Shown here: piece after piece, positions 43,821 to 51,094 of the stretch | Layout: each line of letters opens with the position of its first letter | Position numbering within the stretch: the first letter of the stretch is position 1 | Assembly: GCF_008642295.1 (NCBI RefSeq) | Contig: NZ_CP029190.1 | Coordinates: 124,001 to 188,000, forward strand | DNA length: 64,000 bases | Source of the DNA: Streptomyces venezuelae | GTDB lineage: Bacteria; Actinomycetota; Actinomycetes; Streptomycetales; Streptomycetaceae | Direction of reading: 5' to 3' | Notes under the pieces: model-generated | Databases searched by the model: none | Told to the model about the DNA's origin: nothing | The model's input: only the letters and a program-made list of their open reading frames with translations | Program-made: the position numbers and the translations under genes

Positions 43821-44404
43821 CGGGCTCCTCCGTTCGTGGCGGGATTCGTGTGCAGGTAGAGGTCGCGCAGCAGGCAGACCTCGGACAGGTGGTGGATCAG
43901 CTCGCGGTGGATGTGCAGCACCAGATCGGCCATGGCCAGTTCGGGGTAGGGCTCCTTCTCACCGACCGGGACCCTGAGCCCGGCCTCGCCGAGGCTGCGC
44001 ACCCCGGCCAGCCAGACGTCGAGCTGGGTCTCGAGCTGGTCGAGCGCGGTGGCCGCGCTGTCGGCGTACTCCCAGGTCTCGTACGAAGCCGCCGGCGCGC
44101 CGAAGTGCGCCGCATTGCGCGCGGCGAGCACGCCGACGATCACGTGGCCCAGCCGCCAGGCGATCGTGGTGAAGGGCGCGGGGACCGGCGGGGGGAAGGC
44201 GTAGTCAATGGTGTGGCCCCCGGCCCCGACCTGCACGGGCGCCGTCGAGGTGCCGCGTGGCCGCACGCTCCAGGCCTCCGGCACCGGCGACCAGAAGTAC
44301 TCCTCGTCGGTCATGCCCTCCAGCCGGGCTCTGATCTGAAAGTTCCAGTGGAACTCCCACTGCTCGCGCAAGGTCCGGTTCCAGTCGGGTTCGTTCGCGG
44401 TCAT
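43817..44404 (-). CDS. DinB-family protein
   Basis: The 195-residue protein has a four-helix DinB fold. The first metal His is in TTIAWRLGHVIVGVLAARNAAHFG, and the last two are in LVLHIHRELIHHLSEVCLLRDLY. The start at 44404 follows AGGGTG. Members are metal-dependent, often thiol-linked enzymes of unknown substrate. The downstream partner, a VOC protein, is now a pseudogene. Confidence 0.87.
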   Translation of the reverse strand: MTANEPDWNRTLREQWEFHWNFQIRARLEGMTDEEYFWSPVPEAWSVRPRGTSTAPVQVGAGGHTIDYAFPPPVPAPFTTIAWRLGHVIVGVLAARNAAHFGAPAASYETWEYADSAATALDQLETQLDVWLAGVRSLGEAGLRVPVGEKEPYPELAMADLVLHIHRELIHHLSEVCLLRDLYLHTNPATNGGAR

Positions 44405-44455
44405 GGCGTCACCCTGACACCCCCGGCGGCCGGTTTCCGGGCGCCGCGTTCGGGC

Positions 44456-44887
44456 ATGCCGGGAAGCGTGGAGCGGCGTCCTCGACGAGTTGAGCCGAAC
44501 CGCCACGCGTGGTGGGCGGTGCGTTACGCCGTCCGGGCGTGGCCGCGCAGCGTTGCGGCGGCCGTGGTCGCGGTGCTGCTGGGCGGGCTGCTCATCGCGG
44601 CCGGGCTGCGGTTCCTCGCCGGGGCGGCCGTGTCCGTGGCGGTGATCGCTGCGGTCGGCTGGGTCCTGGCGGTGTCGGCCCTGTTCGCCATGGCTGCGGT
44701 GCGGGCCTACCGGGCACTGGGCTTCCTCTTCGCCTTGGACACGTCCGGCCGGTCGGGTCCCGCCCCGGAGGCCCACACCCCCGGTAATGTGCCGTTCCCA
44801 CCCTCCGGGGCCGCCGCGGGCCCGCGCCCGCAGGAACCGCCAGGGCCGTCAGGGCCGCCGGAGGAGGAATCGGAGGTCTGGGAGTGA
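44456..44887 (+). CDS. Hypothetical membrane protein
   Basis: The 143-residue protein has a basic N-terminus and two long membrane helices (SVAAAVVAVLLGGLLIAAGL, AAVSVAVIAAVGWVLAVSALFAMAAV). A Pro/Gly-rich acidic cytoplasmic tail ends EEESEVWE. The stop overlaps the next start (GTGA), and GGAGGAGGAA in the tail serves as the next gene's ribosome binding site. It probably works with that protein. The function is unknown. Confidence 0.65.
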   Translation: MPGSVERRPRRVEPNRHAWWAVRYAVRAWPRSVAAAVVAVLLGGLLIAAGLRFLAGAAVSVAVIAAVGWVLAVSALFAMAAVRAYRALGFLFALDTSGRSGPAPEAHTPGNVPFPPSGAAAGPRPQEPPGPSGPPEEESEVWE

Positions 44888-46161
44888 GCACTGCCGAGCC
44901 GGAACCGTTCCGGGCGCTGTACTACCCGTTCTCCCGGACGATCGACGAGACCACGCTCAAACGCGCCGTGCTCCTGTACGACGAGATCCTGTTCGTCGAT
45001 CCGATGAGTCCGCGGGTGCGCGCCGGACTGTACAAGGCCGAGGAACACCTGCCGTATCTGCCCTCCGATGTGGCGGCCTCGCTGGAACGGGAGTGGACTG
45101 CCGTCAGCGGCCGGTACGAGGTGCTGGAGCGCGAGGGTCTGATGCGGCGGGTCGACCCGTCGGGGCTGGTCGAGGACCAGGCCATCGGTCAGCTCATCGC
45201 CGACGCGCTGGGCGCGGACCTGGCCGACACCGGGGCCCACGCGCTGTTCCGGGACGGCTGTCCGACGACATGGAGCATGCTGCGCACCCGGATTCCCGGG
45301 CCCGCGTTCCAGTACCTGGCCCATCAGATCCCCGCACGCGTCCTGGTCAGCGGCAATATCGTCCCCGGTCCCGCCGCCCATCCCATGGCGCTGTACCTCG
45401 ACGGCCATCCGGCGGCGCAGCCGACGTCGAGCCCCGGCCGCCGGCTTCCGGACGACGGCCGGGAGTACGCCGCCCTGCTGCCGTACGTCGCCGGGTCCTC
45501 CCTCGCGACGTCCACCGCGCTCGCCATCGCCGAGGCCGAGAACGCGGTTCCGGTCACCGACAGCGACGCGCACTTCCGGCTGCTGTCCCTGCGCATGGCA
45601 CGGGCCGCGGCGGCGGCCTCCCTGGCTCCGGTGATCCCGGGGCTGCGGGCCGAACCGAATCCGGCCAGGGGGCAGAAGACGGCGCTGGTGGAGCGGCGGA
45701 TCGTCGACTCCGTCGTCTCCCACGAGGACTTGGCGGCCCTGTCGCTGGAGGACTGCCTGCGGTACCGGGAGCGCAGCGCCGAGGAGCGGGCCCGGTTCCG
45801 GGAGTTCCTCCACGATATGGTGTCCACGGTGCAGGCGGATCCGTGGTCACCGGAGATCGTGCCGCTGATCGAGGAGCGGCTCGCGGCGGCCCGGCAGGAG
45901 ATCCGCGACCACGCCGGTGCGCTGCGCGACACGTACCGGAGCCTGTTCCACCGGACCCTGGCGGGGCTGGCCGTGACCGCTGCCCCCACGCTGCTGGCGA
46001 CGGTCTTCCCGGTGGTGTCGCCGCTCACCGTGCTGCTGTTCGGGGGCGGCCCGCTGACGGCGGTCCTGCAGGAGCCGGTACGGGAGCTGCTGGCCCACTG
46101 GTGGAACCGGGACCGGGGTACCGGCAGCCTGGCGTACCTGATGGATCTTCCCGGAAGTTGA
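44884..46161 (+). CDS. DUF6236-like protein with C-terminal membrane segment
   Basis: The 425-residue protein begins RALYYPFSRTIDETTLKRAVLLYDEILFVDP, resembling DUF6236-type proteins. Its middle holds CLRYRERSAEERARFREFLHDMVS and a long charged helix (EERLAAARQEIRDHAGALRDTYRS). A hydrophobic hairpin near the end (AGLAVTAAPTLLATVFPVVSPLTVLLFGGGPL) suggests membrane association. The coupling to the preceding two-helix protein supports a membrane complex. No catalytic motif is recognised. Confidence 0.6.
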   Translation: MSTAEPEPFRALYYPFSRTIDETTLKRAVLLYDEILFVDPMSPRVRAGLYKAEEHLPYLPSDVAASLEREWTAVSGRYEVLEREGLMRRVDPSGLVEDQAIGQLIADALGADLADTGAHALFRDGCPTTWSMLRTRIPGPAFQYLAHQIPARVLVSGNIVPGPAAHPMALYLDGHPAAQPTSSPGRRLPDDGREYAALLPYVAGSSLATSTALAIAEAENAVPVTDSDAHFRLLSLRMARAAAAASLAPVIPGLRAEPNPARGQKTALVERRIVDSVVSHEDLAALSLEDCLRYRERSAEERARFREFLHDMVSTVQADPWSPEIVPLIEERLAAARQEIRDHAGALRDTYRSLFHRTLAGLAVTAAPTLLATVFPVVSPLTVLLFGGGPLTAVLQEPVRELLAHWWNRDRGTGSLAYLMDLPGS

Positions 46162-46184
46162 GCCGGAGGGGTCACTGGTGTGAC

Positions 46185-46496
46185 ATGGTGACGAGCGTGA
46201 TCATCAGGGTGAGTGAGGCGCGGGTACGTCCCGAACGGTTCGAAGCGTTCCGGGAGATGATCGTCTCTGCGGTGCGCGGGTTTCCCGGCCGTTATCCGGG
46301 CCTGGTGGACCACGAGGTGCTGCTCGCGCCGCCGGACTCCCTGCTGTACGTCAGCCGTTGGCGCAGCGAGGAGGACTTGGCCGACTACGCCGGCGAGCAC
46401 TGGCGTGACCAGCCCGTGGTGCTGCCGGGCGAGGAGGAGTACCTCCTCGGACCGCTTCTGGTGCGGCACTTCACATCCGCACCCTGGTCCGAATGA
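46185..46496 (+). CDS. Antibiotic biosynthesis monooxygenase (ABM) domain protein
   Basis: The 103-residue protein is a single ferredoxin-like ABM domain: SVIIRVSEARVRPERFEAFREMIVSAVRGFPGRYPGLVDHEVLLAP and LLYVSRWRSEEDLADYAGEHW. Relatives are cofactor-free quinone-forming monooxygenases or heme-handling proteins. It starts 23 bp after the DUF6236-like gene, with GGAGGGG somewhat far upstream, and may be in the same operon. Confidence 0.85.
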   Translation: MVTSVIIRVSEARVRPERFEAFREMIVSAVRGFPGRYPGLVDHEVLLAPPDSLLYVSRWRSEEDLADYAGEHWRDQPVVLPGEEEYLLGPLLVRHFTSAPWSE

Positions 46497-46542
46497 CGGA
46501 CGGGCAGGCCGTGACCGGTCCCGCTGCGGCGGGCGGCGTTGG

Positions 46543-47814
46543 TCAGGGCCGGGGCGTCAGGGTGCGGCGGACGGCGTAGACCGTGGCGCCCAGGGCCAGG
46601 ACCGCGGCACCGGAGAAGACCGAGGCCTGCGGCAGGGCGAAGGCCAGGACCAGGCAGCCGGCCAGCCCGAGGACGGGAACGATGCGCGCGGGGCGGCCTT
46701 CTTCCGCCGTCAGGGTCCAGGCGGAGGCGTTCGCGATGGCGTAGTACGCGAGGACGCCGAAGGAGGAGAAACCGATCGCGCCCCGCACGTCCGTGGTCGC
46801 GGCGAGTACCGCCACCACGGCGCCGACCGCCAGCTCCGCCCGGTGGGGCACCTGGAAACGGGGGTGCACCGCGGCGAGCGCGTGCGGCAGGTGCCGGTCG
46901 CGGGCCATCGCCAGGGTGGTGCGGGAGACGCCGAGGATCAGGGCGAGCAGGGAGCCGAGTGCGGCGACCGCCGCACCGGTGCGGACCACCGGCACCATCC
47001 AGTCCGCCCCGGCGGCCCGGACGGCGTCCGACAGCGGCGCCGTGGCCCGGGCGAGCGCGTCCGGTCCCAGCACCATCAGGACGCCGACGGCGACGGCCGC
47101 GTAGACGAGGAGGGTGATGCCCAGGGCGAGGCGGATCGCCCGGGGGATCGTGCGCGCGGGATCGCGGACCTCCTCACCCAGGGTGGCGATGCGCGCGTAC
47201 CCGGCGAAGGCGAAGAAGAGCAGGCCCGCCGCCTGGAGGACCCCGTCGAGGGTCGCGTCCGAGCCGGTGTGCAGCCGGCCGGCGTCCGCAGTGCCGGAGG
47301 TGAGGGCGGCGACGACCACCGCGGCGAGCACGGCCAGGACGAGGGCGACGATCACGCGGGTCAGCAGTACGGATTTCTGTACGCCGGTGTAGTTCAGCGC
47401 GGTCAGCGCCACCACGGCGGCCACCGCCACCGCGTGTGCCTGTCCCGGCCAGACATAGGAGCCGACCGTCAGTGCCATGGCCGCGCAGGACGCCGTTTTG
47501 CCGACGACGAAGGCCCACCCGGCGAGGTAGCCCCAGAACTCGCCCAGCCGTTCCCGCCCGTAGACGTAGGTGCCTCCCGAGGCCGGGTAGCGGGCGGCCA
47601 GCCGGGCCGAGGACGTCGCGTTGCAGTACGCCACCACCGCAGCCGCCGCGAGACCGAGCAGCAGTCCCGATCCGGCCGCCTGCGCCGCCGGGGCCAGGGC
47701 TGCGAAGATGCCCGCGCCGATCATCGACCCCAGGCCGATCACCACGGCATCCGACAGCCCCAGATGCCGCCGCAGTTCATCCGGCGACCCGGCCGTCGTC
47801 GACGACTCCCCCAT
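46543..47814 (-). CDS. APC-family amino acid permease
   Basis: The 423-residue protein has about 12 membrane helices and the APC signature at helix 1 (VVIGLGSMIGAGIFAALAPAA), where the broken helix binds the substrate backbone. YPASGGTYVYGRERLGEFWGYLAGW follows, as does FFAFAGYARIATLGEEVRDPARTIPRAI (helix 6). It imports or exchanges amino acids or amines. The gene is 12 bp downstream of the oxidoreductase gene on the same strand. Confidence 0.88.
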   Translation of the reverse strand: MGESSTTAGSPDELRRHLGLSDAVVIGLGSMIGAGIFAALAPAAQAAGSGLLLGLAAAAVVAYCNATSSARLAARYPASGGTYVYGRERLGEFWGYLAGWAFVVGKTASCAAMALTVGSYVWPGQAHAVAVAAVVALTALNYTGVQKSVLLTRVIVALVLAVLAAVVVAALTSGTADAGRLHTGSDATLDGVLQAAGLLFFAFAGYARIATLGEEVRDPARTIPRAIRLALGITLLVYAAVAVGVLMVLGPDALARATAPLSDAVRAAGADWMVPVVRTGAAVAALGSLLALILGVSRTTLAMARDRHLPHALAAVHPRFQVPHRAELAVGAVVAVLAATTDVRGAIGFSSFGVLAYYAIANASAWTLTAEEGRPARIVPVLGLAGCLVLAFALPQASVFSGAAVLALGATVYAVRRTLTPRP

Positions 47815-47826
47815 GACCCCACTCCT

Positions 47827-49080
47827 TCAACGGCACGTCCTGCGGTGCCTGAGGTTAACGGCCGAGGCCTTGGCCAGGACCAGGGGGTTCAGGAAGCGCA
47901 TCGGACCGATCAGCCGGGATCCGAACATGTGCATGTGCCGCGCCAGCGAGGCATCGCGTGCCGCCGCCGAGAACATCAGCCGCTCCATCGGGTTGAACGG
48001 GCGGGCCCGGGCGAAGTCGGCGGCCAGGTACTGGTGGCCGCGCAGCCGGCGCCCGTGTGTGCGTGCGTACGCCGCGAGGGACCTGTCGAGGTCGCCGCGG
48101 CCGGTTGCGGCCGGGGCGACCGCCTCCGCCAGCCATTGCGCGGTCTGCAGGGCCCACCCGCATCCCACTCCCCACAGGGGGTCGCCGGTCAGTGCGGCGT
48201 CGCCGATGAGTGCAAGGCCCGGTGCGGTCGGCTTGCGGCTGTGGAGGGGGTGGTTGACCGTGCCGATGATCTTCGTGATGCGTTCGGCGGAGTCGATGGG
48301 CGGGGCCTCGGGCAGGGCGCGAACGAAGGCGAGGAAGCTGCCCTCCAGGTCCTCCCGGAAGGCCGGCAACCGCTTCTTGTCGGGGACGACCGCCATGACC
48401 GTCACGCCGCCGTCGTTCGGGAACGCGTACGCCATGTCGGGTTCGAGGAACCAGGTGTGAGCGATCCCGTCCCGCAGGGGAAGGCTGCGGAAGTGTGCGA
48501 GGTAGCCGAAGCGCATGTTCTCGTACTGCCGGGCGGGGACCTCGGCGGCCTTCGCCACGTCCGAGTCCTTGCCGTCGGCGCCGACCACCAGGCGGGCCCG
48601 GATCTCACGCTCGCCCTGTGGTGTCGAGGCGCGCACCCCCACGGTTCGTCCGGCTTCCCCGATCAGCCCGGTCACCTGGTGGCCGAGGAGCAGATCGACA
48701 CCGGGGGTCTCGGCTGCACGGGACCGGATCAACGGGTCGAGGGTGCTGCGCCGGACGTTGTAGGCGTACGGGAGCTCGGGGCCGGCAGGCGCGGCCTTCG
48801 GCTCGATCCATCCCCAACGGGTGTACCAGCGGGCCGCGTTGCGGACGGCTCCCGCCTTCTCGAGGTCGGGGACGAGGCCGAGTTCGTCCAGCACCGGGTA
48901 GGCGTTGGCGGTGAGGGAGTGGGTGCAGAGCACCTTGTACGCTGCGGGGTCCGAGCGGCGTTCCAGCAGGGCGACGCGGACTCCGCGCCGGGCGAGCAGG
49001 ATCGCCGCGGCGCTGCCGGCGAGGCCGGCTCCGCTGATGACGACGTCGTAGTCGTATCCCGTGCTCTGGTGCCTGGTCAT
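47827..49080 (-). CDS. FAD-dependent oxidoreductase (geranylgeranyl reductase-like)
   Basis: The 417-residue protein has YDVVISGAGLAGSAAAILLARRGVRVALLERR (10-42), LVVGADGKDSDVAK, and LALIGDAALTGDPLWGVGCGWALQTAQWLAEAV. These are the group A flavoprotein motifs in the arrangement of geranylgeranyl reductases and halogenase-like monooxygenases. ATG 49080 has AGGGAG about 10 nt upstream. It forms an apparent operon with the permease. The substrate is unknown, and no direct link to the crt cluster is shown. Confidence 0.82.
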   Translation of the reverse strand: MTRHQSTGYDYDVVISGAGLAGSAAAILLARRGVRVALLERRSDPAAYKVLCTHSLTANAYPVLDELGLVPDLEKAGAVRNAARWYTRWGWIEPKAAPAGPELPYAYNVRRSTLDPLIRSRAAETPGVDLLLGHQVTGLIGEAGRTVGVRASTPQGEREIRARLVVGADGKDSDVAKAAEVPARQYENMRFGYLAHFRSLPLRDGIAHTWFLEPDMAYAFPNDGGVTVMAVVPDKKRLPAFREDLEGSFLAFVRALPEAPPIDSAERITKIIGTVNHPLHSRKPTAPGLALIGDAALTGDPLWGVGCGWALQTAQWLAEAVAPAATGRGDLDRSLAAYARTHGRRLRGHQYLAADFARARPFNPMERLMFSAAARDASLARHMHMFGSRLIGPMRFLNPLVLAKASAVNLRHRRTCR

Positions 49081-49221
49081 GTGCTGATCGCTCCCTTGGG
49101 GGTGTGGTGCCGTTCGTGGGAGTGCTCCGGTGCCATGCCGTGCATTGCTGTCAGGCACATGACGAAGTGTAGGGCGGGCCCCGGACTCGGACGGGTCCGG
49201 GCCGCCGGCCTCCGTGGTGTC

Positions 49222-50328
49222 TCAGCCGGAGTGCAGGATACGGAAGCGGTCGGGGTGCGCCGGGTCTCGATCGGCGATGTGGACCGGCGCCCCGGCCCAT
49301 TGCCAGACGCTGATGCCCGGCGTGCGGGAGAACCGGATCTGCCCGCGGGTGCCCTCGACTGCGACATGCGGCCAGGATGCGGCGGTGAGCGCCCGGTCCG
49401 TGCCGTGGGTGTGCAGCACATCGGCCAGGACGGCGATCGTGTCGTAGCCCTCGAAGGCAACGAACGAGGGCGGTTCGGCCAGCTGCTCCCGGAGGGCCTT
49501 CGCCACGCGTTCACCGAGCGGGGTGAGGCGCTCGGGCAGGTAGCGCAGGAAGGGGATGGCGACACCGTCCTCGCCCAGCAGTTCCGCCCACGAGCCGAAC
49601 TCCGGCTGCCCGGCCGGAGCGCCGATCATGATCTCGGCGAGGCGCCGGTCGCGGCGGACGGCCCTGACGATCGGCACGGCCGGCTCCGGGTGGCCGGCCA
49701 GCAGCAGGAGGGCCGTCGCGCGATGGCCGACGAGTTCCTCGCACAGGGCGGCGGGGGCGAGCGAGCGCGCGTCGAGTTCGATGACGGTGCCGCCGCGTGG
49801 AGCGAGGTGGTCCCGCAGGATGCGGGCCCCGGACGCCCAGTAGACACTCGGCTCGGCTGCCACGGCGATACGGCTGTGGCCCGCTCGGAGGAGGAAGTCC
49901 GCGTAGATCCGCCAGCCCTGGGACTGGGCCGGGGGCAGGCGGGCGACCCATTGCGTCGGCTGCTCGGTGAGCGCGTCGAGGACCGCCGACGAGCAGAGGA
50001 ACGGCAGGCCGAGGGCGTCGGCCCTGGTGGCGGCGGCGCGGGCGACCACGCTGTGGTATTCCCCCGCCAGGGCTGCCACGCCCAGCCGGGCCAGTTCGTC
50101 CACGGCCGCCGCGGCCCGCTGCGGATCGGCCGCGGTGTCGCGGACCACCAGTTCGAGGGGCCTTCCGGCGATCCCGCCGGCGTCGTTGACCTCGCGAACG
50201 GCCAGCTCGAGTCCGGCGAGCAGGTGCCGGCCGGCCTCGGCCCAGCCGGGCCGGGTCAGCGGGACGAGGGCGCCGATCCGGACGGATGAACCGTCAGTCT
50301 GCTCCAGCTGGGTGACCATGCCGGACAT
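49222..50328 (-). CDS. Periplasmic-binding-protein-fold protein lacking a signal peptide
   Basis: The 368-residue protein belongs to the type 1 (Leu/Ile/Val-binding) family: IGALVPLTRPGWAEAGRHLLAGLELAVREVNDAGGIAGRPLELVVRDT, LGLPFLCSSAVLDALT, SFVAFEGYDTIAVLADVLHTHG. The N-terminus (MSGMVTQLEQTDGSSVR) is polar, so it should stay in the cytoplasm, unlike ABC solute receptors. No transporter genes adjoin it. It may be a soluble sensor or a regulator that has lost a partner domain. Confidence 0.82.
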   Translation of the reverse strand: MSGMVTQLEQTDGSSVRIGALVPLTRPGWAEAGRHLLAGLELAVREVNDAGGIAGRPLELVVRDTAADPQRAAAAVDELARLGVAALAGEYHSVVARAAATRADALGLPFLCSSAVLDALTEQPTQWVARLPPAQSQGWRIYADFLLRAGHSRIAVAAEPSVYWASGARILRDHLAPRGGTVIELDARSLAPAALCEELVGHRATALLLLAGHPEPAVPIVRAVRRDRRLAEIMIGAPAGQPEFGSWAELLGEDGVAIPFLRYLPERLTPLGERVAKALREQLAEPPSFVAFEGYDTIAVLADVLHTHGTDRALTAASWPHVAVEGTRGQIRFSRTPGISVWQWAGAPVHIADRDPAHPDRFRILHSG

Positions 50329-50360
50329 TGCATCCACCGCGCTCGGCAGCAGGCAACCGA

Positions 50361-50990
50361 TTATTCGGGGCCGGTGCCGGTGCCGGTGCCGGTGCCGGGG
50401 TCGGGGAGTCGGCGCAGTGCGCCCGTGCCGAGGCCGATCGTGACGCGGGGCCGCATGGGGCCGTCGCCACGGCGGGAGAGCAGGACCACCTCGTCCACCC
50501 GCGCCGACATGCTGCTCAGTCGGGCCGCGCATTCTGCGGTCAGGCCTTTCGGGTCGCGCGTACGCCCCAGGGACAGGTGCGGTGTGAAGTGCGGGGAGCG
50601 TCCGCGGCAGCGGGGGAAGGGTTCGGCCAGGTCGCGCTGGAGAGCGGTCCAGGGGCCCGGGCCGGCCGCGGCGGGATCGAGCCACACGGTGGAGTACGCG
50701 TGATGGCGAAACGAGCGCACTCTGCTGAGGCGCACGTCGAACGGCTGGACGGCCGCGGCCACGGCGGCGAGCAGCGCAGCGGCGGCCGGGAACTCGGATT
50801 CCGGTACGAAGCCGAAGAGCAGGTTGACGTGCGGCGGCCAGCGGCGGATCTGCGGGTCGTGTTCGGCCCGGATGCTCTGGATGGGGGGCCACAGATGGGG
50901 CGGGGGCAGCCATACGACGGCCGTACGGGGTGTGGGGGCGATGTCCAGGTACCCTGCGGCGCCGCTCCCGCCGTCGGCCGGCCCGGGCAT
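50361..50990 (-). CDS. 2'-5' RNA ligase family (2H phosphoesterase) protein
   Basis: The 209-residue protein has the paired His motifs of 2H phosphoesterases: [10 protein letters not shown] (H-x-N variant) near 53 and TPHLSLGRT (H-x-S) near 137. The N-terminus ([22 protein letters not shown]) matches actinobacterial LigT-like proteins. Such enzymes open 2',3'-cyclic phosphates or join RNA ends. The C-terminus ends in five Gly-Thr pairs made by a hexamer repeat. It lies 32 bp upstream of the binding-fold protein gene. Confidence 0.82.
   Translation of the reverse strand: MPGPADGGSGAAGYLDIAPTPRTAVVWLPPPHLWPPIQSIRAEHDPQIRRWPPHVNLLFGFVPESEFPAAAALLAAVAAAVQPFDVRLSRVRSFRHHAYSTVWLDPAAAGPGPWTALQRDLAEPFPRCRGRSPHFTPHLSLGRTRDPKGLTAECAARLSSMSARVDEVVLLSRRGDGPMRPRVTIGLGTGALRRLPDPGTGTGTGTGPE
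50371..50398. repeat. CCGGTG hexanucleotide repeat at the 2H phosphoesterase 3' end
   Basis: Between four and five CCGGTG units in tandem encode the Gly-Thr tail on the minus strand. The unit is the same as the one in the RNA ligase gene (9768-9800). Confidence 0.75.
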
Positions 50991-51094
50991 GCTCACCGGA
51001 CCATGATGCCCCGGCACGACCCCGGAGGCGGGTGCCTCCGGGGCCGTGTCGTACAGGGCGGTGTCGCCCCGGGCCGTGTCGTACGGGGCGGCGG

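Noticed and set aside
47827..49080. Assigning the geranylgeranyl-reductase-like flavoprotein to the carotenoid pathway
   Set aside because: It is 6 kb outside the crt cluster, in an operon with a permease, and the family covers many substrates.
46405..50289. A 1294-codon open frame on the plus strand
   Set aside because: It is antisense to the permease, flavin oxidoreductase and binding-fold genes, which have clear motifs. High third-position GC leaves long antisense frames open, and its composition (Gly, Arg, Gln) is not protein-like.
9389..50990. Treating the 2H phosphoesterase at 50361 as a third part of the RNA ligase system
   Set aside because: It lies 40 kb away in another operon. Only a shared hexamer repeat and a general RNA-end theme link them.
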